NCBI GenBank assembly: GCA_030248215.1
Contig: JASANG010004112.1
Span: forward strand, 1-64,000
Direction of reading: 5' to 3'
From: Enoplolaimus lenunculus
Lineage: Eukaryota; Nematoda; Enoplea; Enoplida; Thoracostomopsidae
Length of the DNA stretch: 64,000 nucleotides
This document shows, one piece after another, positions 12,201 to 22,800 of this stretch (positions are counted from its first letter, which is position 1; every line of letters begins with the position of its first letter). The position numbers were made by a program, and so were the translations under genes. The notes under the pieces are model-generated. The model worked only from the letters and a program-made list of their open reading frames with translations. It did no database searches and was not told where the DNA came from.

Positions 12201-12577
12201 GATACAGATTCCTATTGATTGGGACCCAAAATGGGGACCCCCTCTTATTACCCCCTCTTATTCGGGTCGCTACAGTACGCTCTATATTATAAAATACGGT
12301 GGTTACAGATACAAGCTGCAATCATGTGACTACTGATAATATTCTGATGGTCAACCAGAATGACGAAGCGTCAAAATGTATACAAGATACCTGCTTGCAA
12401 CAAAACAATGCAAAACTATCAGCAAAATCGCTAGGGTCAGTATATTACGATACACATTCACATAATGACGAATTCAGTCAAACCTTCGTGCGCTTACAAA
12501 CAACAAATAGTCGTTCAATTGAAGATCAGATTCCACGAACATCCATGTATTTTAGCACTTATGAGCTTAATTGTTAG
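237..12577 (+). CDS. MFSD6: MFSD6-like major facilitator transporter, copy A
   Basis: Seven exons inferred: 237-327, 1279-2073, 3727-3890, 4944-5220, 6454-6825, 7765-7986, 12309-12577; 2190 nt, about 729 residues. Phases agree at every junction and match copy B. The product is a polytopic membrane protein of the MFS_1-like/MFSD6 family; in animals these are plasma-membrane proteins with poorly known substrates, and the C. elegans homologue affects neuromuscular behaviour. Exons 1-2 give three membrane helices, then a loop of about 190 residues rich in N-glycosylation sequons (NST, NVT, NAT, NMS). Exons 3-6 give the remaining helices, including the family hallmark [19 protein letters not shown] spanning exons 5/6. 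Exon 7 is a cytosolic tail with SVYYD, DEFS and YFSTYEL motifs conserved in copy B. Introns hold MITEs and a satellite. Family assignment is firm; the start codon is inferred from a matching first exon in copy B. Confidence 0.88.
380..642 (+). mobile_element. T1 MITE with telomere-like core
   Basis: Ends are GGCCAATGTAACGAACAGGG and the complement of a GGCC..GATGTAAAGATCAGGGGCGG end. The core is GCCTAA/GCGTAA hexamers. Flanks AAAATTCGT and AAAATCGT suggest an 8-bp target duplication. It sits in intron 1 of MFSD6-like A. Confidence 0.7.
860..1243 (+). mobile_element. T3 telomere-core MITE interrupted by a T2 copy
   Basis: The right part (1141-1243) carries the T3 tail seen at 24.7 kb, ending in TTCTATACATGGGTCC. 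The left part (from about 860) has degenerate CCTAAG units. A T2 copy splits it, so T3 was there first. The right end lies about 36 bp before exon 2 of MFSD6-like A. The left limit is uncertain. Confidence 0.5.
944..1140 (-). mobile_element. T2 MITE with telomere-like core, nested in T3
   Basis: T2 ends are GGCCCATGTTACTTTAAGGG and the complement CTTAAAGTAACATTGGCC; the core is CTTAGG units. Flanks CCTATTCC and CCTATTGC form an 8-bp target duplication with one mismatch. Confidence 0.75.
2083..2250. mobile_element. M1 palindromic MITE (GAGTCAA family)
   Basis: Starts CACTGCAAAAAATGGTGAGT and ends with its complement; the body is made of GAGTCAAATT/AATTTGACTC blocks, so nearly the whole element folds back. 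It begins 10 nt after the exon-2 donor of MFSD6-like A. Reading into it adds a spurious coding tail ending at 2150. Confidence 0.8.
2545..2760. repeat. Short TA tract and unresolved intron sequence
   Basis: A run of TATA dinucleotides at about 2538-2553 is followed by GC-richer sequence with no reading frame. It lies in intron 2 of MFSD6-like A. No known family was recognised. Confidence 0.3.
2949..3100. mobile_element. hAT-like short MITE (GTAGCC ends)
   Basis: Short imperfect inverted ends (GTCCGTAGCC and GGCTACTCGCC) enclose C/G-run-rich sequence. The flanks CTCAGAGC and CTCAGAGT give an 8-bp target duplication with one mismatch. A second copy is at 59376-59542. Confidence 0.55.
3357..3661 (+). 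mobile_element. T1 MITE with telomere-like core
   Basis: Ends GGCCAATGTAAAGATCAGGG and the complement ATCTTTACATGGGCC. The core holds many CCTAAG units interleaved with CGAAACAATGAGCATATT. Flanks ACATTTCT/GCATTTCT give a near 8-bp duplication. Intron 2 of MFSD6-like A; exon 3 starts 66 bp later. Confidence 0.75.
4248..4676. mobile_element. M2 MITE (CTGTAGTGACCCG ends)
   Basis: Inverted ends CTGTAGTGACCCGAACAAGG and the complement of CACTACAG, with TA at both flanks. 429 bp, non-coding, in intron 3 of MFSD6-like A. Internal landmarks such as GGACTCTAT and AATAAACGT recur in the other M2 copies. Confidence 0.7.
4729..4929 (-). mobile_element. T1 MITE with telomere-like core
   Basis: Ends GGCCCATGTAAAGATCAAAG and TTCTTTACATTGGCC, core of TTAGGC-type units. 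Flanks AAAATTTT/AAAATTTG match at 7 of 8. Its right end is only 14 bp before exon 4 of MFSD6-like A, so it forms most of the sequence upstream of that acceptor. Confidence 0.8.
5299..5832 (+). mobile_element. T2 MITE with expanded telomere-like arrays
   Basis: T2 ends with flanks ATATTTTT/ATATTATT (7 of 8). Inside are about eight copies of a 35-bp unit (three CCTAAG plus CGTTGCAAAAATGTG), about 5350-5645, followed by about 17 head-to-tail CCTAAG hexamers at 5650-5751. It is the longest telomere-type tract in the window and lies in intron 4 of MFSD6-like A. Confidence 0.8.
6255..6440. repeat. Dispersed repeat R1
   Basis: About 185 bp sharing blocks such as GATAGGTTTTCAAA, AAAAGTGGTACA, GTGCTGAATTTTGA and GGTGCTACACACATTTGAGA with 38095-38280. 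It ends 13 bp before exon 5 of MFSD6-like A. Class unknown. Confidence 0.5.
6852..7031 (-). mobile_element. T2 MITE with telomere-like core
   Basis: Starts GGCCCATGCTACTTTAAGGG and carries the T2 landmark GGGTCCATAAAAGAGTAGG and a TTAGGC core; the right end is degraded. It begins 26 bp after the exon-5 donor of MFSD6-like A. Confidence 0.65.
8034..8244. mobile_element. M1 palindromic MITE
   Basis: CACTGCAAAAAATGG to TGCAGTG with a TA duplication at both flanks (8032-8033, 8245-8246). The body consists of complementary GAGTCAA blocks. Intron 6 of MFSD6-like A, 48 bp after the donor. Confidence 0.85.
8383..11420. repeat. 37-bp AT-rich satellite, about 80 copies
   Basis: Tandem array with unit GAAATTGGCAATTATTTTCA plus AAATAAAAGAAATCTAC (37 bp). 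Variants (CAAGAAAATGG, TTAGTTTTAAAAT, ACCCTACG, CAATATAAAAC) recur in the same order at a spacing near 666 bp, 18 units, between about 9.9-10.5 and 10.6-11.2 kb, indicating higher-order duplication. The edges are more diverged than the centre. It fills most of the last intron of MFSD6-like A. Confidence 0.95.
11630..11881. mobile_element. MITE with CACTGTAAATTCC ends
   Basis: Left end CACTGTAAATTCCAATGAGT and right end complementary to CACTGTAAAATTCCGTGAGT. The interior repeats TGAGTTGAGTTGA motifs. It resembles M1 at the extreme ends but has a different body. Confidence 0.6.
11990..12275. mobile_element. M2 MITE
   Basis: Ends CTGCAGTGACCCGAATAAGA and the complement of CTGTAGCGACCCGAATAAGA, with TA at both flanks. 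286 bp, ending 33 bp before the last exon of MFSD6-like A. Confidence 0.8.
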
Positions 12578-12740
12578 TAGGTTGAATTTGGTCATATATC
12601 TTGGTAAATGTGTCTTCACTGAAACTTGGCTGTGCAACGGGAGTAGCCAGCATTTTTGTTTGGGGGCCCTTGGCACAAATACTTTAAATCTATAGTGTAT
12701 TATTGGCATTGTTTCTGGTTGTGTAAAGCTAAACTATACA

Positions 12741-12954
12741 CACTGTAAAAAATAAGGAGTCATATTGACTCTCTCGAAAACACATGCTTTTCCTGACTAC
12801 ACAAATGAGTCAAATTTGACGCCGCCAGGACTCCGCCAGAGTCAACAGTGAATCGAATTTGACTCTAGCGGAGTCAAATTTGACTCAGTTTGTGTAGTCA
12901 GGAAAAGTCCTGTGTTTCCGAGAGAGTCAATTTGACTCCCAATTTTTTACAGTG
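12741..12954. mobile_element. M1 palindromic MITE
   Basis: CACTGTAAAAAATAAGGAGT to the complementary end CAGTG; the arms contain the landmark ACTACACAAA(C)TGAGTCAAA on both sides. It lies just downstream of MFSD6-like A and may overlap its 3' UTR. Confidence 0.8.
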
Positions 12955-15604
12955 CACACTTATTGTGTTATTTTCATAATAAAACTGTAGTTTTGTTTGT
13001 TTCGAAGTTGTGATCAAGAGAATTTTTTGCAATCAAAGTATGATTAAATTCAAAATTGTAAAATTCCGATTCCGATTGGTTGTGCAATCCGAATCGCAAT
13101 CGGAACTCGTTTTGAGTCGGAATTCTATTCGGAATCAGAATTTCGGTTGCACCCTGTTAAACAGATACAGAATTCACAAGCACTACGATGTACTTTTGCA
13201 GATTCCGAATTCGTCAGTCACTATAAAAGTGTATACAGCTTCAAAGATTCAGCTTTATTTTATGAATGAACAAGGCAAATTTTTCAATAACAGCGTTAGT
13301 ATAAGTAAAACGCTACTAATGTTTTTAAGCATTACTAAAGCAGCAATAAAATCAGAATCGTGAATAGAAGTGCGATCCATATGTGGTACAATTTTAGCAT
13401 CTGTTGATTGCCATATCTTCAACTCCTCTATGGCTTTAGAAACGTGTATTATCAGATCTTTGAAAGATAAAACAGCAGTACGTTCCAACAAATCTAGTTT
13501 CACGCAGAAGAACAATAACTTCATGGTCAGCCAAAAATTTTGTTAGTTTTCCAAAATGGATCCCCCAAGGGTCGGCCCGTCTTCAATTGAGGGTTTGGGA
13601 AGGCGCTTGCGCCGGCAATGCTCATTCAGGCGGTCAACGCAAGTATTTATTAGTCAGTAGCAATCTTCTAAACCAAATGTTTCGGTTATCGGAAATAGAA
13701 ATTTAAAAACAGATATCTGGATAAATATCTAGTAAAACTTGCCGGATATCGTGATATGAAAAAATATCCGATGCCCATCGCTCCTAATATAGTTCAAAGA
13801 TGTTATTTAAAGCTTTTTTATATGAAAAATTACCCATTACCTGATCCAGTATAATGCACGAATTAAGTCACAGTTTTTGATCAAAATACACGGTAGAGAA
13901 AACAAATTTTGGTACATATACCACTAAAGCTATATATCGGTTCAGTTAATAGGAAATCATCAACAACTAGTGTGTGGCAGTGAAACGCACATGACATCTT
14001 AGTTTCAATTTATTTAAAAATGAATTTTTTCCAAAACCATTGGACGTTATATTGATCCTTGACCATATGATAATCTAAAGTTACAGTCAGTATCATACGA
14101 CATTCAGCGAAACAGCGCAAACTCGCGTGTGTATAAATAAATCAAAACTAAGGCTTCAGGATGCACAGATGTGCTTTCAAGTACCGATCATGCAGTGGAA
14201 ATTTTGTTTCCAACCGCAAAATCGGAACTAAAAGTTCAATTTTCAAACTTTATCATATGATATTCACAGGACAAACACCTCAAGTATGCGGGCAACTGCA
14301 AATATATCATATGATATTCGCAGGCAATATGAAGGATGTCATGTGATATTATAATAGTAATAGCCGACAACTATGAACTTTTTAATATTATATAGGTTTC
14401 TCAGCAAACAAAATGTTTCCAATAAATATTGACAAAACACGCCCCAATCTGTCCCGAACCCAGCAATACCTGAATGCTTACTATAACTAAAATATAAGCG
14501 ACATTTGCTGAAATTTTTCATTGTAATAAATATATAATATAAGCGGCGTGTGCTGGTTGCACACAAAAGACGCATGAGTGAACAATTGTGTGCATTCAGG
14601 TGTAACGCTGATTGGTTGACGGTATTGCGTCTGTCCAAATAATCAAATCTGATTGGTTTATAGGTTCAATACCAGTTTAGCAAGGGCCAAATTGCTATTT
14701 AAATAAAATAGCAAGTTGGCCTAGGCTGAACTATCAATTGGCACGAATAGCAGTTTGGCTTACGACATATAACATGAAATACCAAATTGGCCTAGGCTAA
14801 ATTAGCAATTGGCCTGAATAGCAGTTTGGCTTACAACATGTATATAACGTTCAAAGCACTGAGTTATAAGCTGCATCGTAAGATCTTTTATTAAAAGAAC
14901 TAAATATATAGGCTATCCGTTCTAATCAAAACCAAACTAAGGTTTGTTGGCGATATTCAAATCAGTTTACAAACGTTTAAGTGCGTCTAAAATAGGTTCC
15001 TGTCGCGGTCTTTTATAGCAAATTCACGTCTCACCAGACAATCACGGAACAGCGTGAAACCTTTTTTCGCTTACCCAAGCTTATTCTTGCAAAAAATGGT
15101 ACGACTTTACGAATTGTGCCGATTTGCTCATACTGATCATTCCATACCCAAATTTGAATTTTTGAATTTCAACATGCTCTTGGTTCTGTAAATCATGTAT
15201 CGTGTATGGTTATACTTGTCTATAACCAAGAAACAAAATTTTTTCACTGGTTTAATTAAGCATATACATCAGTCTGGCTGTAAACCAGGATATGATGATT
15301 TTGGATTTTTAAAGTTTACCAGAACAGAGTGCTCAGCATTCTCCGAAAATTAGGAATATTTTCGATTTACGCCTAAAAATCATATTTATTATGACGCTGA
15401 TTTGATATTTTCCCAAATTTTTAATGAAAACATTCAGCATGTGACGTTTTAGGTACAGCTTAGCCACCTATAGAAAACTACGTTTTAGTTCTAGTGATAA
15501 CGTTTCAAAGCATAAACATTGCATTTTATTGCCAAGAGTTAATAGATAACACGTTGTTTAGATTTCTTTGTTTAAAACGTAGGCGAATGTGTACATATAC
15601 TAGG

Positions 15605-15735
15605 ATCGTAACAGCAGTATAAAGTATATTGCTAAACATAAGCCTAAGCCTAAGCATAGCACTAGTCTGAAGTTTAAGCTTACCCTATTGAAGTTCCGCG
15701 AAAAAAATGCCCGTGCCTGATCTATACATTGGCAA
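15605..15735 (+). mobile_element. T3-type telomere-core MITE, degraded
   Basis: GGATCGTAACAGCAGTATAA, then CCTAAG units and a tail GAAGTTTAAGCTTACCCTAT ending CTATACATTGGC, resembling the T3 copy at 24.55 kb. The ends are eroded. Confidence 0.5.
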
Positions 15736-15766
15736 AAGTTTAATTTTCTATCTTGAAGCTTACATG

Positions 15767-16165
15767 CTGTAGTGACCCGAATAAGAGAGTAGTCTGATAT
15801 TTATTTGGCCTCTCCAGAGGGTTCCCCCTGTTATTTATGGACTGTTATTAATTTTTAACCTGCCCTCCAGCGCCCTTAATACTATTATATATTTCCGGTT
15901 TGGCAACTATCCGTGTTGAATTAAACGTTTATTTGTCTCATATCATAAACCTGAGCTATATAATGCAAGGTTATATTAAGGAATTTACTTTCAAAACTAA
16001 TGTATGCTTTATGTTGCGAACTCAACTTTATTTGAGCCTGGAGTTATTCATGCACTACAATTAGGGACAATTGACGTTTATGGACTATAATTAGGGTTTA
16101 TTGAGTCAATCCGCTTCGGACTCTTGTTAGAGATACGAACTCCTATGATTGATAGCCCATTTTAG
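15767..16165. mobile_element. M2 MITE, right end degraded
   Basis: Left end CTGTAGTGACCCGAATAAGA and internal landmarks shared with the 4.2-kb and 12.0-kb copies (TTTATTTGGCCTC, AATTAAACGTTTATTTG, GGACTCTTGTTAG). No clean right terminal repeat. Confidence 0.55.
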
Positions 16166-16813
16166 AATTGGGCTGAATTACGCCTTAGGCTACGACATAT
16201 ATATTCTGCATGAGAGGACTAAGGAAGAAAATTCATGGTGAATTGGAACTTACAGTGAACCATACATGTTTTTCACTGTTTTGATAAATCTAAAATGTCC
16301 GTAAACGATTAAGGATTGTGAGGATTTTAGAATGTAATTTTGTTGAATCAAAGTTTGAACGACGAGCTGATAATTATTAATACCTTTGCGGTGCACTCCA
16401 GCTGAACTAAAAATATTCATGAGAGAAAGGGTTACTGTAGATTTGCAATGAATATGAACAAAGATGTAACTTGGAGACAGGGTTCAGGGAATAAACCCTT
16501 TCTGTATTTGTAAATTTCGTGCAATACCATAATTTTTGAGTTGGAAACCAAACACCTCATTCGAAATTTTTTAAACAACAAAATCTTTGTTAAATAATTA
16601 TATCTGGCCATCTATAAACGCGAATGCAAATTCAATTAGAGTGTAACCAGATATGTGTTTCTTTTTACGGTAAAAATCGGTATCCGTTTCCGTTATAGAA
16701 ATACCGGAAATTCTGTTATTTTTACGCTCAACATTAATCCGAATCTGTTGCTTTTTTGTATTTAAATAATATCAATAATTTCTACGTTTTTTAAATAATT
16801 TTATTATTAAGAA

Positions 16814-19800
16814 ATGGGCGAAAAACTAAAAGCGTTGCGTAATTATGTTCGAATCAATAAACGTTTAGTCAACGTTAAAGTAGTATGCTTTACTTATTAC
16901 GCAGGTTAGTTCTACTAAGAAAACTACAAGTATTTACAGGTTTCTGTCTATTTGAAAATCAGATTGTACGTAAAAAATCTAATAAGCCCTATTCACATGT
17001 CCAAGTTTTTACTGCAAAAACTGGCACGTGCAACTTGCACGCGCAAGTTTGATCACAAAGCAGTTGTGAAGTTCTTGCAAGCTGCAAATTATTCACTGGA
17101 ATTCATGCTATTTAATTTAATTCGCACCTGTGAACGCAGTTGCAAGTTGCTTGAATTTCTTGCACCTGCAGTTTGATTGGTCAATCGGAATGTTAAGTCG
17201 TATTTACGCCCTGGAGTAGTTCGATTCGGAATTGGGCTAAATTACTACTTGGGCGGCGACATATACATGCTCAATGCACTAAGTCTATGCTTCAAGCATT
17301 ATCGCTTTAGCACCAGTGGTGTGAGTGGCTAAAAATACTTTTTCTGGCCCGAGCCTTCACCCGAGAAGTTTCATATTATCTTTACCCGCGACAAAACGGC
17401 TTTACTCGCCACCCACATTTTAATGCGCATTCTTACTCCGCTGTCAGTAAAAATTTGTTAATTTTTACGTTGTATTAATATTAATAAATAAAACATAATC
17501 GCTTAACTTTGGCGTACGTCACAATAAAATTTAAAAAATTGGTTGAAAATCGCAAAAGAATCTATACTGCATTTAATAGCAATGTTTGCAAAATGCAAAA
17601 AAATGCCACTGCCGAAATCGTCGAAATTTTTAGCTAAGTTTCCACGGACATGAGCTCCTGTTTTGTGCTATGTTCAAAAAATCGGCCCCACGGAAGTCGA
17701 ATGTTTGCCTGAATCAAATGCCTACTTTTCTACTGTAAACTGATACATGGAAGTAAGATTATGCGATATAAAAAGGAAAACAATGACGAAGCATAGAATC
17801 CCCGGGTCGCGGCAGTTCTGTTTAATGCTCATGGAACAGTTTATAGATGGCCCTCGGCAAGGAATGTCATAGTATGGTAAAAGCCAGTGGCGGATCCAGG
17901 ATTACAAAATGGGGGGGCAAAATTTCAATAAACTAATTTTTTCACCCACACACAAACCACGAACTATTGCAATAAAATTGCGATATGATTTTTGTCGAGA
18001 TGCTGTTGGGTGGGGGCCACGGCCAGGGTGACCCCCCCATGAATCCGCCATTGGTAAAGGCTAATAAACGTAAATAGCTGATCTAAATAGTTTATGTGTA
18101 AACATTATGAATTCTAAGACCCATGTATAGAACAGGGCCGCATCGTTTTCCTGCTGGGCTGTAGTAGTGTCAGTTTAAGCTTAACTTTTTTGCTTAGGCT
18201 TAGACTTAGGCTTATGCTTAGAAATAGGTGTATCCTTTTACGTTTAAGCTTAGGCTTAAGCTTAGGAATATGCTTATACTACTGTTCCGGCGCTCTTCTA
18301 TACATGGGCCAAATTGTAGAATACGAACGCTGAAATGCATTAATGTATGTTTCAGGCGCAGTTTCGCTTCTTGCATACCTCACCATTCATATGAAATTTG
18401 TTGGTCTCAGCGAACAACAAATCGGAATCATCTACGCATGTATGCCTGCTTTAAATATGGTTGGACCGGTATTTTTTGGACCCCTGGCCGACAAATATCA
18501 AATCCATCGCGGAATCATGTGTATATTTATTGTTCTTACCGCAATCGCGCACAACTGTTTACAGCTTGTACCACTGTATCGTAGTGAACCGTTCAATCCA
18601 CGGTATACCCTTGATTTTGATTCGACCGATTCGATGTATCTGAATTTGCAAGTGAGCAATTTTCCACCGAACGCATGGGACAAAATATACTGCAAAACGC
18701 TGCCTTTACACGTTAACGCAACCATTCTAACGTGTCATAGCAGTTTAGCAATGAATGCAATACAATTTGCGTCAAACGCAAACGAAAAACTTGACAAAAC
18801 TGGCGGCGGAAATTTGGCCAAATTTTGGACGGAAACCGATAATCAGCCGTCAGCAATGTCAGATCGGTTCAAAACAGCACGTCAAATTGACATAATTCCT
18901 CGTGCGCTTATACCCAACGTTTCTGGGTGTACTTACTCGCTGACGCTTAGTTCGCGACGATTAATTGAATCGAACCAACTCGCTAGACGTTTTCCGTTGA
19001 TGACTTATTTAGTCGCTGATATTCGGCCAGAAAACTCAACACTGGCTGACGGATACAAAATTTCAACCCGGGGCTCGCTTACCGATACATACTGCCGGCG
19101 GAATCGAAAATTTTTTCAAAATTTGAATTGTACTGTTAATATTGAGCGAACCAATGCGGGCGAACGTAAGTATAATTAGCGGAAAAAAGGGTTTTGATTG
19201 CTAAGTTTAGTTGAAATTACGTTTAGCGTTCAGTTTTCAATGAAAACAGGGCATTTTTTATCGCCAACAGGCAGCATCGAGAGGAAATATCGCTTATCGA
19301 AAATTTTAGCACGAGTGTTCGATACAGATCTTGAAAAATACATTTCAGTGAAATTTTGTAAAGTTATATGCGGGAAATGGTCGATTCAGCGAGCGGTGAG
19401 CAGGTCGGATCCAAAAATTTCTGACAGGCAGGAAGTGCAAAAAAGTTTGCGAGAGAAACACACGACAGCTAAAAGCAAATTTAGCAGCAAAATATTGGTT
19501 TTCTTATTGAAGGCTAAGTTAGAGTAGGTCCTTTATGACCAGCGAGTCTCGGGAAATTACTTTCTCCTAAAATCTTTTTGCATCATTTGAAAGTAAGTTA
19601 GAGTAGGTCCCCTTTGATCAACGAGTCGCGGAATGTCATACCCCGTCCTAAAATATTTTTGCATCATTTGAAAGTAAACGTAGAATTCTCGGAAGCTCCT
19701 ATGAAAAAATTTTGGCTGTTATCAAGCTGAGCTGATTACGTATTGACCCTATGTTTGGTCAGTTACAGGTGACAAAAATTCTCAACTCGAAAAGCTTTGC

Positions 19801-22800
19801 GTGAAAACACTTGGCGATTCAACAAAAACGTTTTCGTTGTATTTTCTGGTTCGAGGCATCGCTGCCCTAACAATCAATGTCTGCTTCATTATGCTGGACG
19901 CGATTCTGTTGGCTCTGATTAAAGAATTTAACGTAATCTTATATTTTATTGGCACAATTTGGTCTTAATATAACTACTAGTCGTCAGCCAGCTTTGTGCT
20001 ATGCGCAAAAGATAGCGAATCCACAACAATCAGCATGCAAAGTTTCTTTGCGCAGATCAATAACATTTTTGTTCAATGAAAATAAATATTGTAAACAAAG
20101 TAATGCTGGAAAGTTGCCCAAAATCCGTAAGTGGGGCATTCGAGGTTTAATTATATAATTTGACAGCAGTAGTCTTTGTTTTCTTGTTGCCGAAACAGTT
20201 ATATTTATAGAGAACAAAAGACTAACAAAGAATTTTATAATGCTGTCGATAACTTTTTCGCACAAAACAGGTGCAGATGCTGTAGTGACCCTAAAAAGAT
20301 GAGGGTAATAATAGGGTGTCAGTCCATATCCCTAATAAGACTCTGTGCGCGGATAGAGTCTCTATACCCTAATTAAAGTCCATAAATGTCAATTGTTCCT
20401 AATTGTAGTGCATGAATAAAGTCCATGCCCAAATAAACTATAGTCCGCAACTTAAGGCATACTTAAGTTTTGAAAATACATTCCTAAGTATAACCTTGCA
20501 TTATCGCTCATGCTTTTGATACAAGGCAAATAAACGTTCAATTCAACGGATATTTGCAATGCCGGACATATGTCAGTAAACAAAAGATGGCAGAGGGCGG
20601 GTTAAAAACAAATAAGACTCCGGTAACGCAGGGTTCCCCCCGGCACAGGCCAAATAAATATCAGTCACCCCTCTTATTCGGGTCACTTTACTATTTCAGG
20701 GCGACTACGGTATGCACCGTTTGTGGCAAACAATCGGTATTGCATTCTCTGTTCCGCTTACCGGTATTGCAGTTGACGTAACAAGCGCACATGTCGGATA
20801 TACCACCTATGCACCTGCATTTATTATATTTGCAATTGGAATGCTTATCGCAGCTGCAGTTGTGTTTTTCATGCACGTTCCTGACAAAATTAAAGCCGAA
20901 GCGATCTTAAAAAATCTGGCTAAGCTTGCCAAATATCCGACGCTGTGGATTTTTGGGATTGGAATTGCGTTTTTAGGTTAGGCACATTCAAAGCCGGAGC
21001 AGCCATCTCCCAAACCGCCCCATTTGGAGGGCACCCACTCCTAAAGAGGCCTCCACCTGAACCTGTTGAAAAAAACCGCTTAAATTTTAAAATGCGTCTT
21101 GCTTATCGCGCGTGAGTTTGGGGGGGCCCAAACTGGAACTTGGGGGAGCCCCCACTCCTGCCTGCTTCGGCACTGGTGGTGACATTAGAATTAAAATATT
21201 GTAAAGTGTGATTTCAGAACTTGACATCACACGTTTATCAGTGACCAACTCGTGTCATGACCACACATTTTTCTGCCAATTTTATGTCAAGTATAACATT
21301 TTGTAGCATTGATATGTCGTAACCCTCATTAATTTGTGGACGCTCCGCGACAACTAAGCTAACGGTAAATTTTTAAGTATGCAAACATCAAGAGTGCATA
21401 ATCGCTATTTAACAACTGTGCAACTGGACATATTCTGTGTAGAAAAGAATGGAATGTATCCGGCACGCGTTGCGTTTTTGCCCTGCCGTCGTTTTATTTA
21501 GAGAGGGTGCAACCAGTGCGAACCTTGGCACTTTATGTATGCGGCATCAAACATGTTCCGCTTACAGTTTAATTTAGGGGTATTTATATGACTGCGAGCC
21601 CCCTCTAAACAAGGAGGGGTCGGTCAAAAACGCAACACCCGGTGGTACATTTTGTACCATGCGGGACCCCAAGAGTTGCACACTGTTGTCTCATTATCCA
21701 CTATTGGTACCGTTAACAGTATACCACTGGAATTTAAAATAAACTAAATATTAGCAATTTTACTGTTTCTACACCTATTAACCCCTTCTCACATTGAGTT
21801 GCCTATAGGCAACTCAGCGCAGTGTATATACGTTAAATAATATAAATCGCACCGTGTTTAACAATTGCAACACGTATACATAGTACTAAACTACCACAAG
21901 ACGTGAAACCCCCTCGGACTCGAGCGTCAAGCTCCTATAGCTGAGTGGTGATGGTATACGCCTCCCACTCCAGTCACTGGAGTTTGAATCCTAGCATAAA
22001 AGTACGTCTGAGGGGAAATAGAAAATATTCATGTGAGAAAGGGTTAATATCTATTTTTAAAGGCTGTCAATGGGGCAATCTCGAATCGTTCATATTTCTC
22101 TACTTTAAAACGTTGAATGCGACAAGCACTGAAATGGGTCTAACAATAACCGTTGGCAATTTGGCTGGAATGCCGTTGATATTTTTGTCGCGTGCAATAT
22201 TCGACTACACTGGTCAAATTGCAATTATAATCTCGTCGTTTTATATCTACGCTGTGCGGTATTTGGGTTACGCGTTTATTCCTAAAATGAAATGGGCATA
22301 TTTTTTCGAAATCCTTGAAGGATTTACGTCTTCGCTTATGTGGGTCGCAGCGGTTACCTATAGCGCTTCGCTTACTCCGCCTGGTATGTTTGCCACTGTT
22401 CAAACGATTATTGGAGCGCTACATTTCGGATTAGGTATGGATATTGTTCTCGAACATGCATTGCAATCAAACATAGCGGACAGTTTCAGGTTTTACCGGA
22501 ACGCTATATGGTTTCGCAGTCGACTGCTTCTGGGACACCGGAAATTAACTAACCACAGCCGTTTTTTACTACTTTACACGTTTTATATCATTTACATAAG
22601 TTTAGAAAGGGCATATATATGTCGTAGCCGCGGTAGACGGTGCTAATTTAGCCATATTGCAAGTATCTTAGGTACGGCACCAAATGATACAGAGGCAGAT
22701 CATCGTAGCAACGGAACCTGATGGGGTAATGTGTTAGAAAATCCAAACGTTTTTCACAGCAGCGCGTATAGTAAATCGCGTCTTATTGAGAAAAAACTTC

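Larger units (their letters stand above)
12578..16813. other. Intergenic region between the MFSD6-like copies
   Basis: No convincing gene. It contains the M1, T3 and M2 copies listed separately and a local duplication at about 14.65-14.84 kb (blocks of CAAATTGGCCTAGGCT). A lone M3-like end (CATGAGAGAAAGGGTT) lies near 16.42 kb. The short open frames here look like chance. Confidence 0.5.
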
